From positions 496,001 to 560,000 of the forward strand of contig QVRM01001782.1 of the NCBI GenBank assembly GCA_003439945.1: 64,000 bases of DNA. The letters are read 5' to 3'. Positions within the stretch are counted from its first letter, which is position 1; each line of letters opens with the position of its first letter. This DNA comes from Dermanyssus gallinae. Its lineage: Eukaryota > Arthropoda > Arachnida > Mesostigmata > Dermanyssidae. The notes under the pieces are model-generated. The model saw only the letters and a program-made list of their open reading frames with translations. It had not been told where the DNA came from and ran no database searches. The position numbers were made by a program, and so were the translations under genes. Shown piece by piece: positions 21,690 through 33,327 of the stretch.

Positions 21690-23120
21690 GCTATTGAATA
21701 TACTGCCGGATCTCCAGCGACGGCAGCGGAATATTGGAGATGTGCGCGAGGCTCTCTGGGAACGCCAACTTGTAGGCCGACGGTGGATCATGAGACTAAC
21801 AGCTGTTATGCTGTCTACAATATATTTGAGGTGATAGCACGCCTGTGCCTGTTGTCTGAGCGCAATGTAGCCACCATCAGGCGCAAAAGCGACTGTATAT
21901 CCGATGCTAGTTATCACTGGTGCGTTTATTACTGCCAGTATGGCATCGACATACATTTGAGAAGTCACATATTCTACAGGACTGGGTAGTTGGGAGACAT
22001 TTATAAGCATTCAATGACGAAGCGACTGCTACTTTCTTCAGAAAGACCCAGACCAGTTCTACAGACTGATCAGCGATTCGGTGTTGCCCATAATAGGGGA
22101 ATAACGCGTTGCGAAGGAGGAGGAGACCACGAGAGACTACACATACATCGGTTTTAAGCTCCGGATAGCTAAATCACCCACGACGACCCACCTTCACGGG
22201 TGAGCGCTGGTAGATACGTAAGCTCAGTTTGAAGATTCTCCGGGCTGAGATAGACCAATGTTGTAGCCGGCTGGCGGAGGTCCAGGTGAATGAGCATCGA
22301 CTCGATGCTGTGCTCAAAGCGGCATGCGAGATGGCGGGCTTCTTACACTAGTGCAGGTGCTGCCACCCCACCTACCCAAGTACTGGTGGAGTAACGAGAT
22401 TCATAAACCTAGGATAATTATGTATAAGGATCTAAAAGACCTAGACGAATACCGGTAGTTTGAATGGAAAAAACCGGACGCGCAGGGGACAAGGCAGACG
22501 TGGGACGAGCCGACTTCCAAATAACCGAGAGCGAGATCACCCTAAAGAGACTCCGAGCACTTATCGGTAAATGTAAGACGCGAGTGTGTGCAATGCGGAG
22601 GAACTGATAGATACAGTGGAGGGTGACATATAAGACCTGCTGTACCAGATTGTTATGGCCACGTTACAAAATACGTTCTTGATGCTTTTGCCGGACGTGT
22701 TGCAGAAACAATCTCTGCTCTTTTTCGATCCCAGCGTTAAAGGGGCAACGAGAAGCTCCCGGTTGTCCTAGAAGATATTCTGGAGGTAACGCTTATAAAG
22801 GTAGAACGAACCACGGCTAGCGATTGGGAGCCAACAATAATGCAATTGGAAAAGATTCTTAAAGGCGTTCTGGCAGATCTAGTATCGGCGTCCTAAATAG
22901 GGTGCACTATAGTATTATTATTAAGATTTATAATAAACTGCACACTACGAAGGTAAGCCTCACACAAAGCAACGCTTTCTCATCCCCAGTGACCAGAGCT
23001 TCGACAGGACTATACGGTGATATAGTCTGTCAAAGGCCTAGAAGGAAATCAAAATAAATACAGTGCACCTGGTTACGCTGAACGAATTCAATTAGCTGCG
23101 TACATGCCAATCGATAAGTT
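21690..23120 (+). pseudogene. possible LINE relic (weak)
   Basis: A frame at 22495-22600 reads DFQITESEITLKRLRALIGKCKT, and neighbouring frames continue CNAEELIDTVEGDI and LIKVERTTASDWEPTI. This resembles the region before RT fingers in R1-type LINEs (alternating acidic/Leu helix, then an NELI-like box), but no catalytic motif is found. Stops are frequent. The only other ORFs (21684-22010 minus, 21783-21989 plus) have no motif. Confidence 0.25.
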
Positions 23121-23578
23121 TTTCCATATTGACACATGGGATGGTCTCCTGGATAATAGTTATTTGACAGCATATTGTCTCCTTTCTTAAGGGTGAACGA
23201 GATCATTAATAAGCAAAACGCCTCACTAACATTGCTCTCAGCAAACGAGGCTCAAACAACATTTTGAGGGGTCTGCCAATTCCACGGATAGGTTTTTTCA
23301 ATAGTACCGGAGGCTATTAATCCGGTTCTAATGAACACTTGGACTTTAGGGCTTAAAGTTTCTGCTCCACATCGGGGCTAAATGTCGAAATGCCCCATCC
23401 CGCTACGATGCGCTGCACAGCAACCGGTCCATCAACCGAATTAGGGAAGGGCTTTTCTTGTAATGAAGGCACTTTTTGCATACTTTAAAAACTTTTAAGT
23501 GTACTTGATAATGAGCCCCGACTTCTTCAGTGCCCGAAAGCGGGTCGGCCAATTTATGTTGAAGCTAGTCACGACGTC

Positions 23579-23920
23579 TCAAGTCGGTAGCAGCACGCTG
23601 GCGCTTGAGGTCCAGTAAGGGGTTTGCCACAGTTGAAGACAGAGGTGTCGAGAAAAAACCAAAGTGGCATGAAGAGCAAAGAGATCGTGAGGAATGTTGC
23701 CTCGCCACCACGTTGGCAATACGGCCCTAACGAAACACCTGGCAGAGGCCACCCAGCGACAGCTAAGCAAACGACAAGCTCTCGTTGGCGAAAGTATCAG
23801 AAGGTTATCGGCGTAAAGTGCGTACGGTGCTTTAATATCTCGTAGGTTGCCCGTGAGGTCGGCTATACATAAAGAGAAACAGGACGCCAAATCCTCTTGC
23901 GTGAGGCCACTTCTTTCCTA
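23579..23920 (-). pseudogene. LINE D-type RT fragment
   Basis: 103-codon frame reading CFSLCIADLTGNLRDI then APYALYADNLLILSPT. The catalytic box is YADN, with the second Asp replaced. The LADLTG segment resembles that at 3769-4035, so the two probably belong to one family. The rest of the frame is non-homologous read-through. Confidence 0.55.
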
Positions 23921-24129
23921 GCGCTAACGATATTATTTCGGTTTATCTTCGAGTAATAACAATATGACGTTTTTTATCACCTTCGTTAGGCACATTGTAA
24001 AAGTTGTGGTAGTATACACATGCCAGTTCCGTATTCAAATATATACATCCACATGTTTCCAATCCGAGGATAATCTCTTATCCGATATCCTCATGATACA
24101 ATAATACGCTATTGGGATCCCTCCATTAG

Positions 24130-24545
24130 AGCGAGACTCCATAACGAAGTCACTTCTAGGCATGACGCTGCGTGGTACCTGGCGCAAAAGTTCCCGTACT
24201 TACTGCAAATACAGGTATCACACGACTAATGAAAACCTAACGTTCTGCAGAGAATGTGGTGATACCCATGAATCGCAAATTCGTGTAACCAAATGCCTAT
24301 TGGCCTGTCCATGCGTCGTTGGTCATTGTACCTGTATCGTCTGCCATCTTTCGCTCCCATAAACTAATAAACTCTAAGTAAGCTGGACTAGTCGAAAGGC
24401 GGAAACGTCGTTTAAGATCTTCTATAAATTGCGGCGTGCTACCTAGGAGGTAAATTAATCTGTTCTGGGTTGGGCGATGCAGCCCCATGACACGTTTGAG
24501 AAGTGCTGGCTTTATGCAATCAAGCATCACAAGCTTTGAAAACAT
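24130..24545 (-). pseudogene. LINE A2 thumb and C-terminal Cys/His motif
   Basis: 24297-24545 reads KPALLKRVMGLHRPTQNRLIYLL, matching KAAFLKRTLGVHRTSRNRLIYLA in A1. After stops, the terminal motif appears near 24210-24170 as CICSKYGNFCARYHAASC. This matches the family C-x-C-x2-C-x3-C-x3-H-x3-C spacing except that the third Cys is Tyr (TAC). 24546-24846 holds the segment between RT and thumb (KLRRGGRLAELDP) in other frames. Confidence 0.7.
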
Positions 24546-24846
24546 TTCCAGATTATTTGAATTCCGTATGCAGCAACAGATGCAACCTTCACCTCGAACA
24601 AGGTCATTGCTGACTGTAGTGATCGCTTCGATGGCGTCTGCACTCCAAAACTCGCAACCAAGGCTTAACCGACCCTGTCCTTAATGTGCTGTTTGAAGCA
24701 TCGGTCGTTGGTAGGTAGTACCACCCCCAAGTACTTAAAGCTATTCACATACTCAAGGGTCGCTGGCCCTACACGACGTGGGTCTAATTCGGCTAGTCGC
24801 CCTCCCCGGCGTAACTTCATGGCTTCAGTTTTGTCAAGGTTGATTG

Positions 24847-25830
24847 TCAGGCGGTATCTTGTACGTCCGCAGAGAGTCTGGCCAATGCCTGTTGAACATG
24901 AAACCGACTTCTTCTGAAACTGACAAGGTCGTCTGCATACAGCAACGCTTTGACATAGGAAGTAGATTCTCGGACTCGGGATGGAAAGTCATTCAACAGC
25001 AGGGAAAACAGCAGAGGGCTCAGATTATCGCCTTGCGTGACACCTGTCGTTTGGGCGAACGGGGGGAGCTGGGACACTCCGTTATCGATACTCAGTAAGC
25101 TTTCCCGAAGCATCGTCTTTATTAGCCGTAGTTTGTTGAGCGAAACTCCGCACTCAGCAAGCTGAACCAGGATTTCGTCTCTAGGCGCCGTGTCGAACGC
25201 AGATGTGAAATCGACGTATACTGCGTAGAGTGCTTGTTTCGGCCGTCTAATGGCGCTGCGCACTTCGCTTAGTAATAGGTTGCATGCCGTGATCGTTGAA
25301 TGCGCCGTGCGAAAACCGTGCTGTTCGTCGCAGGACTCCAAGGAGGTGCTAAGCCGTCGAGTGATAAGGAGTGCCAGGAGTTTATAACGGCAACTTTTCT
25401 TTGCAATCGCCCTCCAGGATGACGGTGCCTGCAGATCACCTTTCCCCTTTGGAATGATGATAATCAGCGCATCACTCCAAGTTCGTGGCAGACGTCCCTG
25501 ACGGAGGCAAGCATTGAATAGACTTGTCCAACAAGGAGCCATGCGAGCCGCCGTCTTCAGATGTTCGTTGCAAACTCGGTCCAAGCCAGCTGCTTTGTTT
25601 GGCTGGAGCCGTTCCGTAGAGCGTAGCACTAACACTACGGATAACTCTACTGCTAGCTCATCGCGCATAGACGAAGTCAGGTCGTCCCATGCGCTATTGA
25701 ACAATGGGACATTGCTGGGAATGGTATTTGCACTTGCATACATTGCTCTAAAGTGCTCTATCAAGAGAGCGGAGTTGATGGGGCACGAGGGCGATTTTAG
25801 CCGTTTAATCCACCTGTGGGGCTCCTTCAT
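24847..25830 (-). pseudogene. LINE A2 reverse transcriptase
   Basis: 327-codon frame containing TWSDALIIIIPKGKGD, SSWRAIAKKSC, EQHGFRTAHSTITACN, motif A AVYVDFTSAFDTAPRD, motif B TTGVTQGDNLSPLLF and catalytic ALLYADDLVSF. All three catalytic Asp positions are present, and the domain is uninterrupted to the stop. It is one of the best-preserved RT domains in the window. The family's role is to copy LINE RNA at a nicked target. Confidence 0.9.
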
Positions 25831-26137
25831 TGTCTGCTTCAGTAGTTTCTCCTCCTGACGTTAAAGATATTGCCGTCATGCCCTCTTGAGAGTTCGTCTA
25901 TACGTACATCTAAACAGGTTATAGAGCGGTATCATGCACGGGTGTTGTTTAGCCAGCAGACGGGCACGAACCTGCGCCACGGAGACTAGTCTACAGCTTG
26001 TATTAAACCATGGCCGTTGTCGACGCGGGCTCGGTGCACACACAGACAATGTGATCGCCTCTGTCAGTAGATCCGTTTACTATTCAATGTCCGGGTCACG
26101 CTGTACTCGGAATAACGCTGCAAGCTTTAGGCCAAAT

Positions 26138-26842
26138 TTATCTGTCAAGTGCTTCAGCTAACCCAGCGTTCCTTCGCGGCGGAGTCTCCATTTGTAGGAG
26201 TAACATTTCGACCCCTACTGAAACGTGCCATTTAATATTACCACCGTCATGTAGCGGGTTGCTCTTTCCAATATAACGAGTTCTTGCCGAGTCTGCGTTG
26301 GATGCAAATATATCAATTACCGAACTTCCCGTAAAGCCTTCAAACGTCGGGACATTCATATCGGTAATCAGACTGCAGCCGAAATCATCGAGCACCGAGA
26401 GAAGTGCGCTAGTACGCGAATCGTCAGGTTTGTCGACCCTCGTGTTAAAGTCGCCTGCCACCAGCAGCAGAAATCCAACAGAGGGAAGAACGTGGATAGC
26501 CCGTGCAATTCTGTCAATCAACACCGTCGTGTTCTCGGCGTTCGATGGTCAGACGTAGGCTGCCACAATGTTGCATCGGTTATCCCGAAGCACTACTGTA
26601 TCATCTTCAGTCAATGCCACACTGATCTCGCCTACTCTCTTGTTATATAGTACGGACACGCCGCCGCTAGGGCGGTATCGGCCTGCACGCATGACTGCCG
26701 GCGAGTGAGCAGTGTAGAAACCAGGTGCGTCGAACGGTTTGATCTCCCAGGCATCGGTCAGAATAATGGCATCGATACCGACGACGACAGTGGAAGGAAG
26801 TAGTCCTAGTGCGCGGGTGGCCCCCTCTACGTTCCACTGCAT
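26138..26842 (-). pseudogene. LINE A2 APE endonuclease
   Basis: Starts MQWNVEGATRAL (Asn motif) and continues IDAIILTDAW, where LINE A1 has ILTETW, so the catalytic Glu of that motif is Asp here. It then has RPSGGVSVLYN, an in-frame TGA near 26549, LLVAGDFNTRVDKP and SSVIDIFASN. The final box reads NIKWHVSV where other APE proteins have SDHxP. Both stop-separated parts are in the same frame. Confidence 0.85.
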
Positions 26843-26869
26843 AATTGCTCTTTTGTCAAGTACAACTAA

Positions 26870-27933
26870 CGACGTATGGACCCCGCCCTGTGACCTTGAT
26901 GATGTTCGGGTTAGCTGACATGTTCGGAACTGTCTTGTTCGGCACGGACGTCTGACGGATCTTGACTTCTAAAAAAGATCACGCGCGACGAGCGATCGCT
27001 TTCGAACACGCTTCTGCAGAGTCCTGAGCAGCCGTATACGAGTATATACCTCTATGAATTATGGCGCGGTGCGGGTGAGTGATGTTAATTATCTCAATAC
27101 CCTACTCATGACAGCAAGTGATCAAAGTTTAATTTGCTTCACAACACTCGTGCAGTATAACGTGAATGGGCTGACTATTCTCCCCAACAAACTTCTCGGC
27201 TACTTAAAATACACGCTCCACGTCTCCGTCTGACACAGGTCGCAGCAATACTAAGCAATTATTGGGCAGAGAGGCGACGATCCTTCTTCTCAGTTGATGC
27301 ACCGGCTTGTCGCCAACTATTAACACCGTCTTCGCAGGAGCATTGCGGAGTGGCGCCAGTCTGCTATTTCGCCTATGGCTCCTGCCGCTTCGGCATTCGT
27401 GTCTTGAGAGGATATCCAAGCATTCTGACTCTTAGTGCTCAACCTGGGATTTCCTGTTTCGCTTGCCTCAATTGGGTCATCAGGTTAGTCACACAGTTCA
27501 TGAGCTCGTTATTCAGCGGCAGTTTGTCGAGGGCATCCATGAATTGCTGCATGAATTGGTTCATCTTAGCGGTGAGCAAAGAGCATATTCAGCAGTACCA
27601 GACTGCGTCAGCCTCAGCTGATGGCTCGCCTTCATCCGAGGCTCTGCAGGCACTGTGGAAGGTTCGAGCACAGCCGCTACAGTGCAATCAAACAGCGGCC
27701 AGTGAGTGTTTACATCTTGAACAGATGCTTTCGACTTCCATTCTGTTCGAACGCTTGTTGTGGTTGGACGCCGCACTGTTGTCTGGACTACTGTCGCTTC
27801 GTTCAGTGATAGTGCGTTTCCGTCGGTTAGTGCTATAACATGGAGTTAGCATTACCGGAATGGCCGAATCTAGTACAGACTGGCTAGGCTGATCTCCGTT
27901 GTTGGTGGGAGCACTACCAGTGTTTGGGAGCAC
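26870..27933 (-). pseudogene. LINE A2 ORF1: PHD finger, helical segment, SGNH-like domain
   Basis: Reading 5' to 3' on the minus strand: a Ser/Asn/Arg-rich leader (27933-27724); a C4HC3 PHD finger (27723-27583); a Met/Gln/Leu-rich amphipathic stretch starting MNQFMQQFMDALDKL (about 27570-27455); then TVLIVGDKPVHQL (27330-27290) and later GIYSYTAAQDSAEACSKAIA. The last two resemble blocks of the SGNH hydrolase fold. GDK replaces the GDS nucleophile motif. Stops at several points and a deletion between the SGNH blocks kill it. PHD and esterase domains in ORF1 are known for CR1-like LINEs. Functionally ORF1 proteins bind LINE RNA or chromatin. Confidence 0.7.
27583..27723 (-). pseudogene. PHD zinc finger in LINE A2 ORF1
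   Basis: In one frame: C-x2-C (CSRC), ten positions, C-x2-C (CSGC), x4, H, x2, C, then 18 residues and C-x2-C, with Trp two residues before the last pair (WYC). This matches the C4HC3 PHD consensus including the aromatic residue. Two in-frame TGA codons lie inside (27688-27690 and 27589-27591). PHD fingers read histone H3 tails, which could guide LINE proteins to chromatin. Confidence 0.75.
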
Positions 27934-27960
27934 GCGGGGTTGTATGTTTTCAAATTAGGG

Positions 27961-28425
27961 GATACAGAAAAATACTGTAATCGCTGTCTGAACTGGTCTG
28001 CCAAAACGAATTCGTGCTTGGTTCCGCAAAGATTCGCAAATATAGCTTGCTTTCACTGTGGTTACGGGTGCACTGGGTAGTACCTAAAACTTTATCACTG
28101 TCCTCGGTCCTTTTTGGGCGATTAGACTCTGTGAATTTTCACGGAGCGCACAGGTTTCGTTACAATCAGCTGCCCATAGCAAACGACACACAAATTTATA
28201 TATTCGAATGATACTCACACTTAACGTATTCCTCGTAGGACTGTTAACGATCCAATCCGTATTGCCGTCAAAAGTCTGTCGAAATACTAGCTAATAATAA
28301 AATATACGCATATATGTAGATGTGTAGACCATTCAAATGGTAAGATAAAAAACATTAACATATTTTGGCAAGCGTCTATTTTTAAAAAGCTTTTCATGTC
28401 GGGCGTTATTACTCGTATTTCGACA

Positions 28426-28456
<31 letters not shown>

Positions 28457-29245
28457 TCGTCTCATTCCAATGCTTAGTGGGCTGGCTCTTGTACGTACTC
28501 CGTGTAGTAGCAATAGTAGTAGTAGTAGTAAATAATATAGAGTAAGATAAGGTGTCGATGCCTTTGTCTGTACTGTACTGCACTTATCGCCTTAGTAATT
28601 GTTGCTATTTGCGTGTGTGTGTGTTTCGCGCATGTTGGAAACGTCGATCGCATAGAACGTCTCTTTTCGATTTACTATCGGTTATTGTCACAAATATTCG
28701 TCTGCAAAGTGCAAACCCACAATCCGAATCCATCAGTCTCTACCATTATTCGCGCTCTGTCACTACGTTAGATTGCGGCTGACTGTGGTGGGACTGGGAA
28801 CGTTCATAGACACTTTTTTTTCGGACACAGACGAACGCACAGTAGCTGGTGCACGCAGATGGCAGCAATGGCATAGATCATAATGGTCATGTTCTGCAGA
28901 GCGGGGAGAGGTGGTCTTTATGCAGTAGTGGTCAAGTCGATCAACCATACACTAGATGGATCGTCTGTTGTCGATCGTATATGACTATTTCTCAGTCGAT
29001 GACCGAAAGGTGACACGGGCTGTCTCTGCGGAGAGACAGATGATGTGGTGTCGTGAATGTCCTATAATAATAGTAATGTAAACATATCACACGTATCTGC
29101 GACTTCTGAGAAATATGCCGGATTTACTTGTTGTTTTTGTAACGGCAACCGTATATTACTATATTATCTTTTATGAACAGCAATCGCTTTTCAACACATT
29201 CAACTTAACTTAACGGCATTCTCACTTTCCCTTTAAAAGTTAAAA

Positions 29246-29249
<4 letters not shown>
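27961..29249. other. no supported gene (1.3 kb)
   Basis: AT-rich DNA with a TA array at 28429-28456, a (TAG)n run near 28510-28530, and short ORFs without motifs (28287-28583 minus, 28552-28782 plus). Nothing assignable. Confidence 0.5.

Positions 29250-29300
<51 letters not shown>
29250..29300. repeat. (TA)n array left of the foldback element
   Basis: About 50 bp of TA ending directly before the GGGTATTC end of the foldback element. Confidence 0.9.
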
Positions 29301-29305
<5 letters not shown>

Positions 29306-29599
29306 TTCTATAATCGTATGTACTTATTTTATTATTGAGAGAACTCGGCAAGAAAATAATTTTTCCCCATGGAAGGCGGGGGCGGAAACGTCTTGTTTAG
29401 GAGTGAGGATGAAATTTAAAAATGTAGTATTATATATGTAGTAAATTCCGTTATTTTGTCTCCTACATTGTTGTGCAAAAATCTACGTTTGCGGAAGAAT
29501 CAGTTAACGCATATCGGCGTGTTCGGCGGAAAATTCTGGATTATCTGAATGAACCAGACGCAGGCTAGTAAAAGGCGAATATCCAGATTGAGGGAAGTC

Positions 29600-29612
29600 A
29601 TAAACAGTCGAT
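29600..29612. repeat. 13-bp target duplication, left copy (LINE A3)
   Basis: ATAAACAGTCGAT, identical to 30737-30749. It marks the insertion point of LINE A3 in the foldback element. Confidence 0.9.
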
Positions 29613-30736
29613 CTCGTGGGGGCAATCTTACAGGAGAACCGTGTGACCGTCGACGATGGTGTCTCGGAATTGCCGGCGTTTTTGCAAACAATCGGGCTCG
29701 CTCAGGGGGATAATCTGTGCCCGCTTCTTTTCTCTGTACTCCTGAAAGACCTTCCAAAACAAATACGAGGATCAAGAGATTTCTTCAAGGTGCTACTGTA
29801 CGCTGACGATTTAGCTATTTATGGGAGAAGTCGTTTTCAAGTTCAACAGGCGCTAGCGAGGATGAACACAACCGTCACGGGTCCCGGGTTAACAATTAAC
29901 CTTGCTAAAGCGGAAGCACTTAAGTTCCGAAGAGGGGGCAGAATTGCACGGGACGATACTCTTCACATTGGAAGCTACCCTCTTTCCTATGTGAACAACT
30001 TTTCTTATTTGGGGATAACACTGCCGTACAACGGGGCAGGGTTTTCAAGACACGTTAAGGAGAGATGTAGGAAGGTGATAGCGGCAACGTCTATCAAGAG
30101 CCCACCGCGTCTATCCCTCGCCATGGCCATCCGCCTCTTCGACTTAAAAGTTGCTCCGGTCGCCACTTACGGAATTGACCTAATATGGGAGCATCTGACT
30201 GTGAGAAACCTGGATCAACTAAACCAAGTAAAAGCAGCTTTTCTCAAACGGACCCTAGGACTCCACACGTCAACGCGCAACCGACTCGTTTATTCACTCG
30301 CGGATTGTCCGCTCCTCACGGAAGATTTGAGGCGTCGTTTTAACCTCCCCCGCACCGCGGCCTTTGACGAATGCATTAAAAGATGGGAAGTAAAAATGGC
30401 CGAACTCGATCCGGATTTTTTTTATTACCGGCGCAATGAGCAACGCAGAGTGGAAGGGCCAGACCGTACTATTACCATACCCTATGTAGACGGTCTGAAT
30501 ATTATGACGAGTATGACAACTGTGTTTGTAACCGTTGCGGGGAAGTCTGCACTGATGCCCCTTTGCGCAATCATTGAATAAATTAACCCGCTTATGAGGG
30601 CTTTTTATCCTAACATATACTCGTACCACTTTGAGAGTTGTTATTTGTTGTTATATTGCTAATATTATTTTACCTATTTTATCTGTTATATGTCATCTAT
30701 ATGCTACTCAAGATGAGTGAATAAATATGATGAAAA
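29613..30736 (+). mobile_element. LINE A3, 5'-truncated insertion (1124 bp)
   Basis: Bounded by perfect 13-bp direct repeats (29600-29612, 30737-30749). Only the RT C-terminal half, thumb and 3' UTR are present, as expected from incomplete target-primed reverse transcription. The 3' end is an AT-rich GTGAATAAATATGATGAAA stretch without a long poly-A. It inserted after the foldback element was in place. Confidence 0.9.
29616..30581 (+). pseudogene. LINE A3 RT palm, thumb and C-terminus
   Basis: 321-codon frame: motif B TIGLAQGDNLCPLLF, catalytic VLLYADDLAIYG, SKLxxxK-type tail, SYVNNFSYLGITL, VATYGIDLIWEHL and KRTLGLHTSTRNRLVYSLAD. The last part is frame-shifted near 30500: the neighbouring frame carries the terminal motif YDNCVCNRCGEVCTD, with four Cys in the family spacing, but the following His position has shifted. 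It lacks endonuclease, RT fingers and motif A, so it cannot be autonomous. Confidence 0.85.
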
Positions 30737-30749
30737 ATAAACAGTCGAT
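30737..30749. repeat. 13-bp target duplication, right copy (LINE A3)
   Basis: ATAAACAGTCGAT, identical to 29600-29612. Confidence 0.9.
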
Positions 30750-31260
30750 ATGTTGTTATGTCTTTCGCTAAAGTTTTCATGTGCAGAACCGTAAATTTCT
30801 GCCATTACGAAAAAAAAAACACGGTCAAAAAACATTCTCAGGCAACTGCTGTCAAAAAATATTAGTTACTCGGCAACTACGTAGCACAGCACCATCACTT
30901 TGGTGCGAAAATGATGGGCACTAAATCTGTTATTGTCCGGGAACAGTCTTTTGAGCATAATGGCAACATTTGAGGCGTAATGGCAACATTTGACGGGTTT
31001 GCACGTGAAAGCTTCAACGTAACACATAATAACATATCGACTTTTTATGACTTCCCTTAATCTGGTTATTCGCCTTTCGCTAGCTTGCATTAGATTATGC
31101 AGATTTTTTTACCGAACACGCTGGTTCTCCCGCAAACGTAATTTTTGCAGAACAGTGTGGCAAAAACAAAATAACTTCTTTTATAAAATTAATTCTCGTT
31201 CCTAAACAAGACGTTTTCGCTCCCTCCTTCAAATAGGAAAATGATATTCTTGCTGCGAAT

Positions 31261-33327
31261 GAGTCATATTCGAAAGCTCTACTACCACTACTACTAAATT
31301 CGGCTGCCGTTACAGCTGTGGCTACAGATGGTGGCGGTATTCGAGCAGAGGGACTTGAGTTAACAGGGTCGATCAAAGCAAGCTTGTTCATTTTTGTTGC
31401 TGCCGCCATGGCTATTTAAGTCAAGTAACATCCGTCACATCCGTGACACCAGAAATGTCGACAAAAAAAATCGATGCTCTAGCCGAAGTCGTACAGATTG
31501 TTGGCGTTGTTGTCTAGGATTCGTATTCGAGCACGCCAACCATAGCACGCATAGGTGTAACGTTGTGCACTTTGTTGGTCAGCGACTCTAACCGCGTCCA
31601 CACCTCTCACTGCGTCCACTGTCACCACCGGCTTAATCCTGCGTACCCTGAAAAAACCTAGCTATTTGATAGTAAAAAGCAAAGCTTTTCGTTTTGAGCT
31701 CTGTTGGACAGCACTGAGACTTTATCAGAAAGTGTAAAAAAGAGCTATGATCCTATCTTGTGACGGGACTGAGTGGAGTACATAATAGCGGCTTGGCCCC
31801 AAAAGTCGCTGATTTGATTCCGGTGCAAATTTTTTTTTCGCAAATCATACATTTTAAAGCAATATTTTCCGAAATTAGCAGATTTGAGTCAAATTTCAAA
31901 GTCAGTATATATAAAAGACGTATAATTTAAGCCATGAGCCTCAAGGTGAGTGAAATAGAATGGGAATCTTTAGGGAGATAGTCGTTCGCGGCGATGAGTC
32001 AGTCAAACTTGATCATTTAGAGGAATTAAAAGTCGTAACAATTCTATATATATATATATAACAACAACAACAAGGAAACTAAACGCATTGAGCGTTTTCT
32101 TTACTTACTTTCGCCGTTGTCTTTGCCAACCTACCAGCAAGCACATCTGTCTCGGTAAACTAGGAACACCCACTCTGTCTGTGAGACAGGTTGTCAGGGG
32201 ATCTTTGAGCAAACTTTTTGGTCGGGCAGTTTCTAGCCCAAGGACCAAAAGTGGTAATTAAAAAACCAAGTGGAAACGGCTCCTTTCAGTCGAACCTGGT
32301 GCAATAGATCGCAGCACGTGAACATATGGCGTCCCATCTACCGCGAATTGCTAATAAGAGCAAATACACACATGAATACTTGTTTTCGGCTTAAATCCTC
32401 CTTTGCGTTAAATTTGACTGAAGTCATAAAGGCTGATTAACTACGTTACACCTTTTAAAACAAAAGAGCGTATTTTCATTAATTATTAGGAGTTTTATTG
32501 TAACCAGCTAATCGGTACTATACTTACTTAGCTTAACAGAGTTACTAATCTTATATCTTGGTCATCTAGGAACTTACCGAGGCTTTTCTATTGGAATCCT
32601 GTTTCTCGACCTTTAAATTGACTCACGTCCTCCGGGGCCTTGGGGGGGCCTATAATTCATGTTGTAAGCATCCTCGAACCATCAACAAGCGCTTACTGGA
32701 ACCTTTTTGATCTACACTGAAAATAGCACTGCCGGTATCAGACCCATAGGCATACCTATGTTTACCTAAGTCTACAGGACTCTGCCCGGACGACTCGACA
32801 TGGCCCGATGAGATGATCCTCACCGCCTTCGAAAACGGTTCAGGACTAGGGGCGTAATCCTTGTACACCTACTAATACCCTCTATGATCGGTCACAGTGC
32901 GGCTTATGCCGACTGCGCGGTGACCTTGGCGCAGGCGATAATAGGCGTTTGTAAAAAATCTGATAGCGTTTTATCCTTCTACGCTTAAACGCTTGGCGGC
33001 TCAGAGCGCACGACGGCGAGGATTATTGGCACGATCAGTGTGGGGCTAAAACTAGCTGTCAGGCGGTCGAATACGTTTTTTTGCCAAAGGTTATCCCTCT
33101 ATATATAACGAACAAGCTTTTTAGGTTTTTTAGGCTTTACATCGTACACCCAAAAGATGATACCGTGCATCTACGAGCCCATAACGGCAATTTTTTAACA
33201 ATCTGAGGGTTGTTGTCATATCATTGTTTTGCAATAACGACATTACGACAATCGTTAAAGGTGGTAAATGACAAACGTTTGACAATCGGATGTGAGTTAA
33301 TTGTTTTTCACCTTATGAATGACCATG
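31261..33327. other. no supported gene (2.1 kb)
   Basis: 31261-31409 minus has an ORF start (MAAATKMNKLALIDPV) that runs into the foldback arm, with no motif. A TA run at 32046-32060 followed by (CAA)n, and AT-rich DNA beyond. 32650-32868 minus is an unrecognised 72-aa ORF. Nothing assignable. Confidence 0.5.

Larger units (their letters stand above)
24120..27960 (-). mobile_element. LINE A2, near full-length, heavily mutated
   Basis: Minus-strand order: ORF1 (27933-26870, PHD finger, helical segment, SGNH-like domain), APE endonuclease (26842-26138), RT (25830-24847), thumb (24545-24297) and terminal Cys/His motif (near 24210-24170). Domain order and wording match LINE A1. At least five in-frame stops and several deletions are visible, so it is inactive. 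It is the only copy whose ORF1 reaches the PHD finger. Confidence 0.85.
29301..31260. mobile_element. foldback element with long inverted arms, split by LINE A3
   Basis: The left arm (about 29345-29612, continuing after LINE A3 at 30750-30830) is repeated in inverted orientation at about 31252-30960. Inverted matches include CGAAAACGTCTTGTTTAGGA with CGGAAACGTCTTGTTTAGGA, and AGGGAAGTCATAAAAAGTCGAT with AGGGAAGTCATAAACAGTCGAT. The outer ~190 bp also resembles the left end of the mariner-like copy at 47684. It therefore looks like a non-autonomous hairpin derivative of that family. Very little remains between the arms. No transposase is encoded. Confidence 0.65.

Noticed and set aside
22140..22460. 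Possible gag-like or coiled-coil ORF near the 22-kb relic
   Set aside because: Only short frames between stops, with no consistent motif on either strand.
31095..31409. 104-aa minus ORF starting MAAATKMNKL
   Set aside because: More than half of it is the foldback arm in translation; the remaining start is too short to judge.
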